Below, piece after piece: positions 33,401-48,400 of a DNA stretch of 64,000 nt (positions are counted from its first letter, which is position 1; each line of letters starts with the position of its first letter). This DNA comes from Owenia fusiformis. Lineage: Eukaryota; Annelida; Polychaeta; Sabellida; Oweniidae. A program made the position numbers and the translations under genes. The notes beneath the pieces were generated by a model. The model had not been told where the DNA came from and ran no database searches. It worked only from the letters and a program-made list of their open reading frames with translations. The DNA is taken from positions 27,828,166 to 27,892,165 of the forward strand of contig CAIIXF020000011.1 in NCBI GenBank assembly GCA_903813345.2. The letters are read 5' to 3'.

Positions 33401-36400
33401 TCAGTTAGAACAAGAAGCGAATCAATTCTCAAAGTATATAATATCTAAGGCAGATGGTCTGGTGTAACTAGTCTCAAACTGAATCCAGATTTTAGTGATC
33501 ATATGTTTTTTGCATATATTCAATTTAATATATAAAATATTAAAGGGTCAACAAAGACCAGAGACACATAGTGACTTTTTGAATTCAGTATTTTTGCTCC
33601 TTTCACTTCACTTCATCTATTTTTCTGAAACCATGCCCTGTCTGGCTCAATTGCTGCTCCCAATTGTTGTTTTTTCAAAAAATAAGATTAGGAAATGTAA
33701 AGTACATTAGCACACTTTTTGAAAAAGATTACTTTCAACATTTTACACTCTCAAGTCATTGCTGCCACTTGAAGGACCTCTGGCCTACAGCCAGGGGGGG
33801 GCTCGAGTCAAAAATGCTTTCAAAATCATGCAGATTTTCATAATGCTGAACACTTCAAGTGAGTTTGGACATTTTTTGGGGCAAAGTTGTCAAAAGTGAA
33901 TAACCCCCTGGAAATTTTTTAAAAGTGAAAACCCCCTTGGCAAATCCTGGCTATGAGCCTGAACCTTGTACCAAAATATTATTGTTTTGTTCAAAGCACT
34001 GTTGATTCAAATCAATGCAATCAACAGATCAACGAGACTTTCATCTCTCTAAACCTGCGAAATGTAGGAGTTTATGGTACTTGTTTGTGTGTGAAGGAAT
34101 TTCCATGGTATAATGATATATGAGTTCAAGTTAACCAGCATTTTACTTTCAAATGTGTACCTACCTATTAATGAACTGCTATATTTGGCCCTAGATTTAA
34201 TGCATATATACATCATCCATGCATCATGAGATGACTATGAATTGTGGAATTGTTTTTTTCTTAATGTCATTTTGATCTATGGCTAGGTCGAGAAAAAGCT
34301 CAGTTGTCTTAGTTTAATCAGATTTGCTGAATCGAATATGCTGGCTGAATATCTGAAACCTGGGTTAGGATGACATCATAACTTTTCCAAGTTCTGTTTG
34401 TCTCTATAGTCAAAGATGGATGCTCTAGAAAGTCATGAACTTTTCAGAGTTTGCTTATATTCACCAAAATTAATGAAGCCAGCTTAATGTTACGTTTGTG
34501 GTCTGGAAATGGTTTACATTGTTTGTATGGTTTGGTATGGTTTGGTATAACATACTGCTTGTGACCTCATTATAATGGGATGACAACATAACTGTTGGAT
34601 TGTTTATAACCTCACACTGTTGTGTTTATTGCCTCACACAGTTGGACTGTTTATGACCTCATACTTTTGGACTGTTTATGACCTTACACTGTTGGACTGT
34701 TTATGACCTTACACTGTTGGACTGTTTATGACCTTACACTGTTGGACTGTTTATGACCTAACACTGTTGGACTGTTTATGACCTCACACTTTTGGACTGT
34801 TTATGACCTCATACTGTTTGACTGGTTATGATCTTACACTGTTGGACTGTTTATGACCTTACACTGTTGGACTGTTTATGACCTTACACTGTTGGACTGT
34901 TTATGACCTTACACTGTTGGACTGTTTATGACCTAACACTGTTGGACTGTTTATGACCTCACACTTTTGGACTGTTTGTGACCTCACATTGTTAGACTGT
35001 TTATGACCTTACACTGTTGGACTGTTTATGACCTCACATTGTTAGGCTGTTTATGACCTTACACTGTTGGACTGTTTATGACTTAACACTGTTTGACTGT
35101 TTGTAACCTCACACTGTTGGACTGTTTATGACCTCACACGTTGGACTGTTTATGACTTAACACTGTTTGACTGTTTGTAACCTCACACTGTTGGACTGTT
35201 TATGACCTCACACTGTTGGACTGTTTATGACCTCACACTTTTAGACTGTTTATGACTTTACACTGTTGGACTGTTTATGACCTCACACTTTTGGACTGTT
35301 TATGACCTCACACTTTTAGACTGTTTATGACTTTACACTGTTGGACTGTTTATGACCTCATGCTTTTACACTCTTAATGATTGCATACTGTGAAGACCGT
35401 TCATGACCAAAACGGTTAATGACCTCACATTTTGGACTGATCATGTCCTCACATTTGATTTTTATGACCTCTTACTGGTGGACTGTCATGACCTCATACT
35501 GCTAGACTGTTCATGACCTCGCCATGTTAGACAGTTTACGACCTCATTCTTTTGCCTTGTTCATGACCTCACTTCATGATTATTATCTTATTCTAGAATG
35601 GACCATTGGTGACATTGACAAATACATTTATCTAAACTGTTATCCACCTCATAATATTGTTACTTTCATGTTGTCGTCTACCTCATGCTGTTAATGACCG
35701 AAAACTGTTTTTTTACCTCATATTGTTTATTTGATGCATTTTTGTTTGTTATACTTCTGACTACACACATATCATTACATTTGTTGTTTTTAAAGGGGGT
35801 CTAAGAGCATGTTTGCCACTAGCTTAATCATATAGGCTGTTGACATGTAATATGCACATGCACACAAAAACACCTTCTAAATTAAATTCTCATTGACAAG
35901 AACATCTACACTTTAACCTATAGTTTTTTTTTTATCTAGGACGATGAACTCTGGTTCAGTTTGATCTACAGCCTCAGGAATTAGTTCCTCAAATTCAGAG
36001 AATTGTTCATTTGTTTAACATGAACCAGTTTACAAGGCCAGGTTTATGTGTAAAATACATGTAAAAGTTCTATTGGGTGAAAAATGTCCAGCAGGGGAAA
36101 TTTTGTATGAAATATTAAAAAAAGCTATTTATCCAACAAACATGAAATAACACTGACTCAATGCTCAACTATTATCTGCTATTATGTATATTCAGGAAAG
36201 ATAGAAATTATGATAATGCTGTAGGATCCTGAAACAATGAATTGAAAATACATTGTTTATATCATATACTTGACATATGACTCATCTTCATGGTTTATAC
36301 TATTGTTGTGAATTGCGTTGTACAACAAAATATATGATCAATTAACACCATCCGTTATGCTCATATATATCAGCAGATAAAATTAAAGTGGCTATCAGAC

Positions 36401-39400
36401 GTGATCGATCAAGAAATATTTAATTTCTCAACCAATGTAGACATAATACTCCTAATGTAACAATGAAAAAGAAAAATGATTATTTGTGTAGGACAGTAAA
36501 TGATAATGCATGTACATTCGAGATGTATGAACCAAAATGATTGCAATATAATTTTTAATAAAATTTTAGAAATTGATTTTCCCTTTAAGACAACTGTAAG
36601 TAAAAATAACAAAATCAATATCACCATTGGTAATGAACGTTAGTTCAGATCATAAAATCGATTTTGCAATATTCAGTTATTTTATTACAGTGTTCAGGAA
36701 TTAGATTTTTGAAAAAATGATCAATTTGAACCATAACATTGAAGCATTGGGGAAATTCATGTCACAATCTCAGACATCACTGTTAATTAAGCTTGAAAAC
36801 ATTTTTCTTAATATACATGCTGATATCGTCTGTACGTGCAATATGACATGTTTCAACACCTTAGTTATAGCTTGTCGTGATTCTAGGATAAAAAATAATG
36901 TAATTTATTTTACAATTTTTTGTTCTATTAATCGAAAGTGTCAAATTGAAATCTAGGAGCTGTCATTTAATTCTATTTGCTTTTCACTTGATAATGGTTG
37001 TTGACGGAGATGTTTTTTAAATTTCCTGATTGCGCATTGTTGATCAGATTTAATGGCATCACATTGCTACATGGTAAATTGGCACTATAGGTCAACATGA
37101 ACATGGAACGTTTGAAAACATGTTTTTTTCCCTATTATTGGTAGCATCTATCATTTTGGAGGATCCGATACTCATTTATGTAAACAATCTCTTTAGAATC
37201 CCTGGGTCAACATGCTCCATGTAATTGGTATTAAGGGAGGTGGAGTTTGTATATATATTAAGGAAAATATCATTTTCAAAGAACGTCATGATCTTACAAT
37301 GAATTTAAATTCCTGTGAAAATGTAACAATTGAAATTACTCCACCTAATGGTAAAAATACTTTAGTATCTGCTATTTATAAGCCTCCAAATTCTAATTTG
37401 GCTATTTTCAATGATGAATTTAATGAATTCTTAAATAAAGTCACATCTGAAAAAAAGCCAAGTTATTTATTCACGCCTAACCATCGACAAGGTACAGTCA
37501 CGTGACAGTGACAAAATATGCCGTAGTACACTTTTGATGTACTATGTCATTTCCGCCATTTTATATCGCCATTTTCTAGAATGAGGAAGTGAGGTAAGAA
37601 CTAGCATTGATTTGATCAATATTGTGTCAGTTCATCATCAGGCAGTTGTTGCATTCGATTTGTAATTAAGTTGCAAATATGCATATCTATTTCAAATGAT
37701 CCTCAGCAACTTCAATATCTTGTTATAGATCTACCCAGTACGCCAGGGATCTCTAAATCTTGACTGAATTTCGCAAAATTCTCTCTAATTTTTGTTTTGC
37801 TATGCAAATAACAGCCAAACTACGACTAACACAACTTAAGATAAGTATACAAATATACATCCAGAGTTAATGCAAAACCGCTTTTTACTTTGGATGCTAC
37901 TACGAAAAACAGATAATGTATGTTGTCAACTCGAATGTATGTTGTCACATTGGCCTTACAGATCTCAATTCACAGTTAATTTTACATGAATGAAATGCTA
38001 TAATGTACGTGTAATAGAAGGAACATATTTGATAATAAAGTAATAATTTATAATAATAGGGCTGGCATATCGAAAAAATTACTCTAATATTTTGTCCGTT
38101 AATCAATAAAATTGTCATTGATATGATTAAATTTCAATGTTACTAATAATTTTTTAGTATTCCATAACCCTGGCTTTTGAACTTCTGCACTTCCCCCCCT
38201 AGGCAGACATATACCAATTTCTCCATAGTATGTGTCATATATCATATTTAAGCTTATCCAAAGTTACATTGATTTGCCAAATATGATGGTTCAAATGGTA
38301 AAAAGTAACAGGCATTTCAAAAATTAGCGTTTTGCCAAAAAGTCCATTTCAGTATCCTGGAAACAGCCCTGACCTGAATGTGACAGAAAATATGGATGCT
38401 ATTCTCGAAGATAATATATGGATATCGAGTTCTAAAAAGATGACGTTTAGGGTAGATACTCCAAGGAAACTCTTCTTATGCCTTAAAAAGGTTTTATGAA
38501 GATTACAAAACGCCATATCCCTATTTGAAGCCAGTTTAAGATCATATGGAAAGTATTGCTGCTGTTAACATGGCGGCTAAGGAGACACACCGACTATTGT
38601 TTTGGTGTAAAACTGACTTTAATTTTGTCCAAACACTAACTTTTGAAATTCCTGTAACTTTTTCCATTTGTGAGTTGAACCATGATACTCGGCAAATTAA
38701 TGTAACTTTGGATGAGCTTTAAAATGATATACGACACATACATGGAGACATTGGTATATGTCTGCCTATGGGGGCCCATAATTTCGGGACACCCTGTAGC
38801 ATAAAGTCATCTTGGATTAGCTAGTAAAGATCTCTCCATGAACTCCTTAAGATTATTAAAATTCATAAAAGTGCAACTAAACATAACGTAACGTACCGAC
38901 GTCGAGTGGTTAAAGAGGTCGGAAGAAAACACGCCGTGGTCACATATTAGTCACCATATTAATACTTTCATAAAATAAAATAGCATTCAACGAAAGAATC
39001 ACTTTTACCTGTTTATCTGTACTAGGGATACAGGAGCATGTTCGTTGAACATCACTTGTAACGCATAAAACCCTTAATGCATTTTGAAATTAAATCATTG
39101 CAATGTTTAATATTATAACTCATGTATTTCAATTACAGGGACAACATACACTGTGAGTTGACAACGTACATTTCTGATTTTTTAAATTATATCAAATGCA
39201 TGAATGTTTATTAAATGTTCACCTGTCCTAAACTGTGTAGTTTAGAGAAACACATTCTCATAAAAATATTCGACACTCTGAGACGTCAGGGGAGAAAATT
39301 ATCAAAGGAAATGTGTAAAAAACAACATTTTTCCAACCGAAGAATCGTATGGGTAGACTAACAATGAAAAAAATCGAGCACTGCTCGAAGATCTTTTAAC

Positions 39401-42400
39401 GTTATTAGAAAAATAAATGTCTTTGAAATCGAATGCACGCGAAATCAAACATAAAATCCTTTGTGTTCTCCTAAAATTTATTTTTGAAAACCTGCATCAA
39501 ACCTACATCATGGTCTTCGCTCAAAATCAGTTAATAGTGACATAGTACATCAAAAGTGTACTACGGCATATTTTGTCACCTGTCACGTGACTGTACCTTG
39601 TCGATGGTTAGGCGTGTTATTGGGTGATTTTAACTTAGATCTACTTAAAGCAGATGAACATAACTTGACAAATGATTTTTTATGCCATCTATATGAGAAC
39701 AATTTTATGCCCTTAATCTATCGACCAACAAGAGTAACTCATAACAGTGCAACTTTGATTGATAATATATTCACGAATGTTAATAATGTGACATCATCAG
39801 GTGTAATACTTTATGACATCTCTGATCATTTTCCAGTATTCTGCACCTCTTTACTTGAAAAACCATCTTATAAAAAAATCAAAATAAGTTATCGTTCATA
39901 TTCTGATAAGAACTTAACCAGATTTAAAGATGAAATATGTCTCATGGAATGGACTGATTTAAAACAACAGGACAATGTCAATGAAGCATATTCAATATTT
40001 ATTAACAAATTTACTGAGGTGTACAATAGATGTCTCCCAATATTAACTAAAACTGTCAAAACTTACTGTAACTTAGAAAGACCATGGATATCCCTGGGTA
40101 TTATTACTTCAGCTAAGAGGAAAAATAAACTATATATTAAGTTTAAAAAATGTCCAACTGATGAAAATAGACTCACTTACACTAATTATAAAAATAGACT
40201 TAATCATATTATCAGGAATGCAGAAAAGCTTCATTATAAGAAAAAATTTGAAATTAGCAATGGCAATATAAAAAAGACCTGGGATGTAATAAACTCTATT
40301 TTGAAACGTAAACAACCTAAGAAGATCCTTAATGATAATTTTATCCATGAAGGAAGAAAAATTGATGATGGAAAATCCATAGCAGACAATTTTAATAAAT
40401 TTTTTAGCACAATTGGTGAAAAGCTAGCTAATGAAATTAACTCAGATAAAGACCCACTTGATAATGTTAATAAAATCGAACGTAATATTAATTCAATTTT
40501 CTTGGCACCTGTTGATGTTAATACTGTCCAAAATCAAATCAAGAACTTAAAGGACTCAGCCGCAGCCATTGATGATATTAAACCAAAAGTTGTTAAAGTA
40601 TTACATGATCATATAGCGGATCCTCTTACCTTCATTTATAACCTCTCTATGACCACAGGTATTTTTCCTGAAGAACTTAAACTTGCTAAAGTTATTCCAA
40701 TTTTCAAAAAGGGGGAACATGATAAATTCACAAACTATAGACCAATATCTATTTTAAGTGTATTTGCTAAGATGTTTGAAAAAATAATGCATGACAAAGT
40801 ATCTACTTTTTTAGAGAAATATGAATTATTGTATTTACACCAGTACGGCTTTCGGAAACATAGATCAACTTACATGGCACTCCTAGAATTTATTGAAAAT
40901 GTCAGACATTCATTAGATAACAAAGAATATTGTATCGGAATATATTTGGATCTATCAAAAGCTTTTGATACTGTTAATCATGCAATATTACTTAAAAAAA
41001 TGGAACATTATGGTATAAGAGGAATTGCACTTTCATGGTTTTCATCTTATTTATCAAATCGAAAAATGAAAACTGAATACTCTAAAAGTTTATCCGAGAA
41101 ATATTTGTCTGAAGAAGCAATCGTTAACTGTGGAGTACCCCAAGGGTCTGTTCTAGGCCCCCTCCTATTTATCATATTTGTAAATGACTTCTATCTAGTT
41201 TCTGATAAACTCAAACTGGTGATTTATGCGGATGACACTAATATATTATGTAGTGATTCCAATCTTGATAATTTGACCACAACTGTAAATTCTGAACTGT
41301 GTGACATCAATGATTGGTTGTTGGCCAATAAACTCACTTTAAATGTTAAGAAAACAAAATACATGGTCTTTGGAAATAAAAGAAATATATCTGTGAACAA
41401 TGAAATAAAAATTGCAAATTCTAACCTTGAAAAAGTAGATGAGATAGGATTCCTGGGAGTAATTATTGATTCAAAATTATCTTGGGCTCCCCATATCAAT
41501 GCTCTTCATAGAAAAGTTTCAAATGTTATAGGAATGTTATATCGAACAAATTATGCTCATACTTTAAATTCAAAGATGATAATATATAACTCTCTGATTT
41601 TTTCTCATCTTAATTACTGTAATATTTTATGGGGAAATGCTTGTAAGAATCTATTAAATAAACTACTGATATTGCAAAAGAAATTTGTTAGATTAATAAC
41701 AAATTCAGATAGATTAGCTCACACATTCCCAATTTTTCAAGATCTTAAAATACTTAATATTTATCATATTCACACAATCCAAACTGTTTCATTCATGAAA
41801 AAAGTTATAAGCAAATCTGTACAGTTCCCTTCAAAATTATACGATCACTATTTCAAAACTAGAGAAAACCTACATCAACGTATAACTCGATTTGGTCATA
41901 ACTTAGATATTCCTAAACATAGAACCAGAATTGGTGAAAATTCTATTAAGGTCCATGGTTCATATATATGGAATTCCCTCAATGAAGATATTAGAAATAA
42001 ACCATTAAATTCACTCATATCTCGTTTGAAAATTGACCTCCTGAGTACAGAGTAACCAAAACATTTATTTCATTTCTTTATTGTCTCATATTATTGTATT
42101 TGTATATTGTATTTATATTATATTATTGTATTGACCTATGTACCACTTTAAATGTTCACAGTTTATCATGTTTATTGTAAATTTAATTATGGGCAGTCAT
42201 ACACCCCCTGGGGTGTCATAGCCTGTATAATGTTGTAATTTTTGTAATGAAAACTGAAATAAATTATTTTGAAATTGAAATTGAATTGAATTGAATTGAA
42301 TTCAAAGAAAATGCTTTTCAGAAATCTTTGGAAATGGTTATACTCTCGAGTTTGCTAGAGATGGGAAGAATCTTCAAGTAAGATGAATGTTGGAATGTCA

Positions 42401-45400
42401 CAACAGGAAATTGGCCCATTCATTGTGTACATGGTACAGAGGAATCTTTCTCACATTGTTTTTCATCATCCAAGATTTGTATATCCGCGTTTTGATAAGA
42501 CATTCGCTTTTCACTTGGTCTGAGGTTGGAGCCCCTGAAATCTGAATCAAGATGCAGTCATGCAGTCTAATGTTTTATTTTTAGTAAACACAATATTTGT
42601 TTTATTCAGAGAATATATGTTTTTTTGATCATTTCCATTGCTTATACATAAAGATCATCAAGAAACGATGTATTCAGAGAATATATGTTTTTTGTGATCA
42701 TTTCCATTGCTTATACATAAAGATCATCAAGAAATGATGTATTCAGAGAATATACGTTTTTTGTGATCATTTCCATTGCTTATACATAAAGATCATCAAG
42801 AAACGATGTATTCAGAGAATATATGTTTTTTGTGATCATTTCCATTGCTTATACATAAAGATCATCAAGAAATGATGTATTCAGAGAATATACGTTTTTT
42901 GTGATCATTTCCATTGCTTATACATAAAGATCATCAAGAAATGATGTATTCAGAGAATATACGTTTTTGTGATCATTTCCATTGCTTATACATAAAGATC
43001 ATCAAGAAATGATGTATTCAGAGGATATACGTTTTTTGTGATCATTTCCATTGCTTATACATAAAGATCATCAAGAAATGATGTATTCAGAGGATATACG
43101 TTTTTTGTGATCATTTCCATTGCTTATACATAAAGATCATCAAGAAATGATGTATTCAGAGAATATATGTTTTTTTGTGATCATTTCCATTGCTTATACA
43201 TAAAGATCATCAAGAAATGATGTATTCAGAGAATATATGTTTTTTTTGTGATCATTTCCATTGCGTATACATAAAGATCATCAAGAAATGATGTATTCAG
43301 AGAATGTATGTTTTTTGTGATCATTTCCATTGCTTATACATACATAAAGATCATCAAGAAATGATGTATTCAGAGAATATATGTTTTTTTTGTGATCATT
43401 TCCATTGCTTATACATAAAGATCATCAAGAAATGATGTATTCAGAGAATATATGTTTTTTGTGATCATTTCCATTGCTTATACATAAAGATAATCAAGAA
43501 ATGTGAGGGGCAACATTTGAAAGTGAAAGGTTCCTATATGTAGTATCTGATCATATAGAATTACTCAGAAAAATGTCATATATAATTATATCCTGAGCTT
43601 GCAAACTTCAAATAACTATTATACAATAATATCTGGCAAATCAATAAATCATTTTTCAGTCGCAACCATCATTTGTAAATTAAAATAGTCTGTTATGTGA
43701 CATGCAAAGTCCCATGTTTTTATTCTTTGACCCCCTAATTACAATTTCTCAAGACGTGATATAGAGTATTTCTGACATGTCTGAACCAAATGTCTTCTAG
43801 AATCTGCTTCATACATCTGATCGGGTTAACTTTATGTGCGTATAATAAGATATACCATTTACATACAATGTGTGCTTTACTTTAAGGGCAAGTAGAGATG
43901 GCTGAACCACATCCAATAACTTTTAACAACAATTTTTTTAACATAACTAAAAAGTGTGATATTGATATTGTCTGCTGTTGCCTCACAGGCAGATGAGGCA
44001 TACATAATCCAGCTTTTCATTTAGATAGCAACGTATATCAATATTTGAGGTTATTGTAACCTGATCTGTTTTTCAGCTTCTTTAATAACATTCATCAAAT
44101 GTACACAAACCCTTTGATGAAATAACTGTGCTTCACACAAGGGACTATGGTGAATGATGAATACCGTGATCTTTGTTGAATGACAACAGTGTGGAGCATA
44201 ATTGTTGTGAAAATACTGTGTCATTTTCAAACTTCACTTGATACAGTTAGACTTGTCTAATCTGAACGCCAATGGGACCAGTTTAAAGTATTCAGATATT
44301 AGGTGTTCACATTTTTTAATGTGTGAGATTGTATGTCTGTATGAGATAACGAAATTGGGACCAAGAAAAGTGTTCATATCGAGAGGTGTTCAGATCAGAC
44401 AGGTGTTCTGATATACATGTTTCACTGCAATCACTTTTAGAAAATTTGTCTCATATAAGAACATTAAATACCAACATCCAGACAAAATATATTCATAGAT
44501 TGTTATAAAACAAACAGTATACTATGTTAAAATAGAAGACATATCAAGGTCCAAAGTCAAAATTTTGGCATTGCATAAAAAGTTAAGTAAATATTGAACA
44601 GGTTGTTCAGTCTCATTGAAAAAGTTGTCTCAAGATAACATGCCCTATCTTTGAACTTTAGTCACTGAAGAAGTCATACATAGATCTTTAAATACATGTT
44701 GTGCACATGTTATATACATGAATAAAATAATAAGCTGGAGTTAAAAATTGGTCAAAACATAGGTTGGGAGTTATGTGTCTTTTTATGGATTTTTCAGGTG
44801 TTGCATATGTGGCTGGTTAATTGAAATTATTGGCCTTTATGCTCAGTAACATAATTTGAAGTACAGTTTAGTTTCTGCTTTTTCAATTTACCTTTTTAAA
44901 ACAGCCCTTAGAATAAATTTTTTAATTGTTTAATTGGGATTATACAGGCCAAAATTCCCGTAAATTCTCTAAATCCACCTTAATTTTAATCTTTAATACA
45001 TTTTCTAGCCAGTAATACATATCTAACCCAAATCCAAAAATAAACATCCTCTGTCTTTTTTTCCTGTGATTCATTACTCTGGTAATATATTAAATAACTA
45101 AAGTTCATTAACTTCAGAGAATGATTTATTTTTGGACAGTTCGCTCGTCATCCAACCAGCTTTATCAAGATTACATTAAAAAAAATCTTAATTAACTTTA
45201 GTTATCTTCTGTCTTGTTCAGGTATTTTACTCTACATACCTACATAACAAAAATAGCATTGTTTTACATTGCCAAAGTGACAATGGTATATTACTTTAGT
45301 TGACTTCAGGGCAAACTGGAACATTAAGTTAGCAAGTGTACGAGAAACCATGCTACAAAACATGTTGACAGCTTTATAGTTAGAAAAGTTTACAAACTAG

Positions 45401-48400
45401 ATCTTATTTCCAGACATAATGTTAGTGAACAACTGTACCAAGAACAAAATGTTATTAGTTCTCTAGCATGAGTAAATGAGACGATATTAGTGCCAGTGTT
45501 ATAAAGTTACTCAAATGTGCCTTCCTTAAGGTGGGACCAACCCAAGGAATTCCTACTTATTTGACTTGCAACACTTGTTTGTATTTTTATGAATCATGTT
45601 AATACCAACACTTAATATAAAATATCTATAATGAGTAATTTTTGGGACATAACACACTTTAATTATTCAAAATGTATTTCAAATTTGAATCTCAAAAGTT
45701 TGTTTCATATATTTTACGATTTATTATTTGATGCCATCCTGTGTTATTTTATAGACACAATGTGTACAAAATATTACATTTTAGAATATAGGCACAACAT
45801 AATGTACTTCTGAGCAGAGTTTAATAAGAAGATGAAGCTCTCTTTTAAGAAGCAAAATCCAGCATTACAAAGGGATTAAACATGATTGTTGACACACATA
45901 TTTGAATATTACACATTTTAGATTGACACATAAGAGACACATAAAACATGTATTCATATTTTATTTGACACAATATGGATAATTAGATACACTGTGAGTA
46001 GAAAGACATAATGTGAGTTATTAGACAAATTGCGAGTAGAAAGACATAATGTGAGTTATTAGACAAATTGCGAGTACTTCTACACATAATGTGAGTGTAT
46101 AGGCACAGTATAAAGAGAATCAAATGAATATACTTTTATTTTTTAAGGTTATTGTTATTTATTTCCATATTATTCAACACAATTATTTACATAGATTGTG
46201 AAGGGCCGAGGCTATATAGCATTATTGCCCCCCCCTATACTTTTATAAAATGCAATAAGAGACCAGACTGAGGAGAGGCACTGAAGGTGACATTGCTCTG
46301 AACATAGATATTGATTATTGATGTTATATCAGCTGATTAAGCAGCCCTTCAATATTGTAGACTTAAATTGAAATAGAGTGTTGCACCACTTTGACATTTA
46401 TTTGCACCCATGCACCCATTTGAGATTGACACAGATATTTCCAAGTCAAAATAGGTAACCTCCATTCCAGATTGATGTTGAATTTGAATTGATTTTTAAG
46501 GGGAGTAAGTGGCCATCTATACACATTCAGTTCATTGCACTTACCTATCGTGTTTTATGTGCTTTTAGGGTATTTGAAAAATGAACACAAGAAGGGCGAC
46601 AAGGTTCATGTTGTCCACTGTCCAGAAGAGCAGCCTCCCGTCAAAGCTCTAGCCGAGACACAGTTGAATAACTTCTCAGCAGATGTTGTCTCTCGTAAGT
46701 TGTTCAATTCTACAGTATTAATATAGTAGTACAGTATTTTGAATATTACTGTATAATGAGAATTTTCATAAAATTGAATTTTGTAGCATGAATTTTTATA
46801 AAATTGGATTTTGTACCTTTGTCCTCAGAGTTAATGTTATATAATTTTTAATTATCTTTTTGACCTATCTTATAGGTCATATTCAACAGTGAAACTGAAT
46901 TTTTCAAAAAAATTCCTTGCCATAAAGATATTTTGCTACAATGTAATTGTGGTACTTCAACTGCATGTATTGCATTCTGCATTTTAATTCATTTACATTA
47001 TGCTACAATGAAATACATTAAATTTGCTACAAAGAATTTTTCCTTGCCACAAAGAAATTTTGTTACAATGTAATTTTGCTACCATGTGTATTACATTCTG
47101 AATTTTAATTCATTTACATTATGCTACAATGAAATACATTAAATTTGCTACAAAGAATTTTACCTTTCCACCAAAGAAATTTTGCTACAATGTAATTTTG
47201 CACCTTGTATGATTTAACAAGTTTGCCTTTCCATGAAATAATCAGATACCAATGACAAATTCTCATTTTACAATATTTTCTGTAAAAAGTATATTTAAAA
47301 ATGAACTTATATTGCCAGATGTTGCACAACGCTCTCACATTTACAAAATCAATTTTCCATAAAGGTATTAGGATTGCAATTGGATGAAAGCATCTTTTCA
47401 ATAAAGTACCATCTGCTTGACTTAGCATCAGGAAATATTCATTGCCATGAGCACTTCTGGAAAATGTCTTATGTCAGTAGAGTTGGAATATGCAGGTTTT
47501 TTTTGTGGATGTACTTGTATAATATGGCCAAAGGGTTGACAATGTTTTTTAGCATGATTTATTGATTTGATTTTTACTTCCATTTCTAACCAGTTCTATC
47601 CATTTGTGTCATGCATGATATATTATACATAGTACATAAGTATCCATATAGCACTTAACCAAAGCCTCCTGTACTAAACCTTTGGAGCACAAAGGGCAAT
47701 ATTTGAAGTGTAGGAACATTAATGCTTCCCTCTCACTTGGTAGACAGGATTAACTAATAATATTTCCTGTCTTTTCAGCTGAGAAATGGGAAGCAGGTGC
47801 TAAACAGGAGGAAGAGGAATCCATACTTAACATGTACAAGAAAAAACTTGCAGACAACAATGTAAGACCAACATACCCCGTATCCCACTAGTTATTCTCT
47901 TGAAAGCCCATGATTTAAGGGAGAATCAGATCTATAGGGAGTGACAAAATTGCAAGCAACAAGTACTGTTGACTTATCAATATATTCCTTACAATCTCAA
48001 ATACAATATCTCCCAAAAGACCCTAGGAATAATATGAGCTTATGCTTTAAAAACCCTTCGACCTGCACCTTTAACCTTTGACTTATTGGGTGTTCAGAAA
48101 TTCTTGTAATAAAACGTTATAAAAACCCTTCGACCTTTTGAGTTCTTTGTTGAGATACTCACAGTGATGTGTTTAGTAAATGATGCAGGCCTGTCAACTG
48201 TCCCGCAATTTGCGTATTTGTCACGCATTTGATGAAGAATTTGAATTCACGCCAGTTATTTTTGCGTGACAGAAAATGTCACGCAAATACGCATTTTACC
48301 TGGTAATTGTCAAGCAAAAAGATTTCTGTAGAAAAATTTCTAAAAAAGTTCGTCTACACAGCAAAAATACGAACGAGGGAAAAAACGTACGCATTTCGTT

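Larger units (their letters stand above)
37200..42302 (+). mobile_element. 5'-truncated CR1/L2/Jockey-type LINE interrupted by a DNA transposon
   Basis: The element runs from mid-endonuclease (about 37200) to a TTGAA-rich tail (about 42283-42302) preceded by AATAAATT. It contains the ORF2 pieces 37212-37471 and 39617-42055 separated by a 2.1-kb insertion. Apart from the 5' truncation and the insertion the frame is open, so it is a young copy. Confidence 0.88.

Noticed and set aside
34590-35400. CRISPR-like array
   Set aside because: Contiguous 25-bp minisatellite without spacers.
37472-39616. Firm assignment of the 2.1-kb element to Transib or RAG-like transposons
   Set aside because: The 5-bp duplication and CAC end are suggestive, but the rest of the terminal heptamer does not match and no transposase is present.
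42602-43502. CRISPR-like array
   Set aside because: Repeats are directly abutting with no unique spacers, in a eukaryotic intron.
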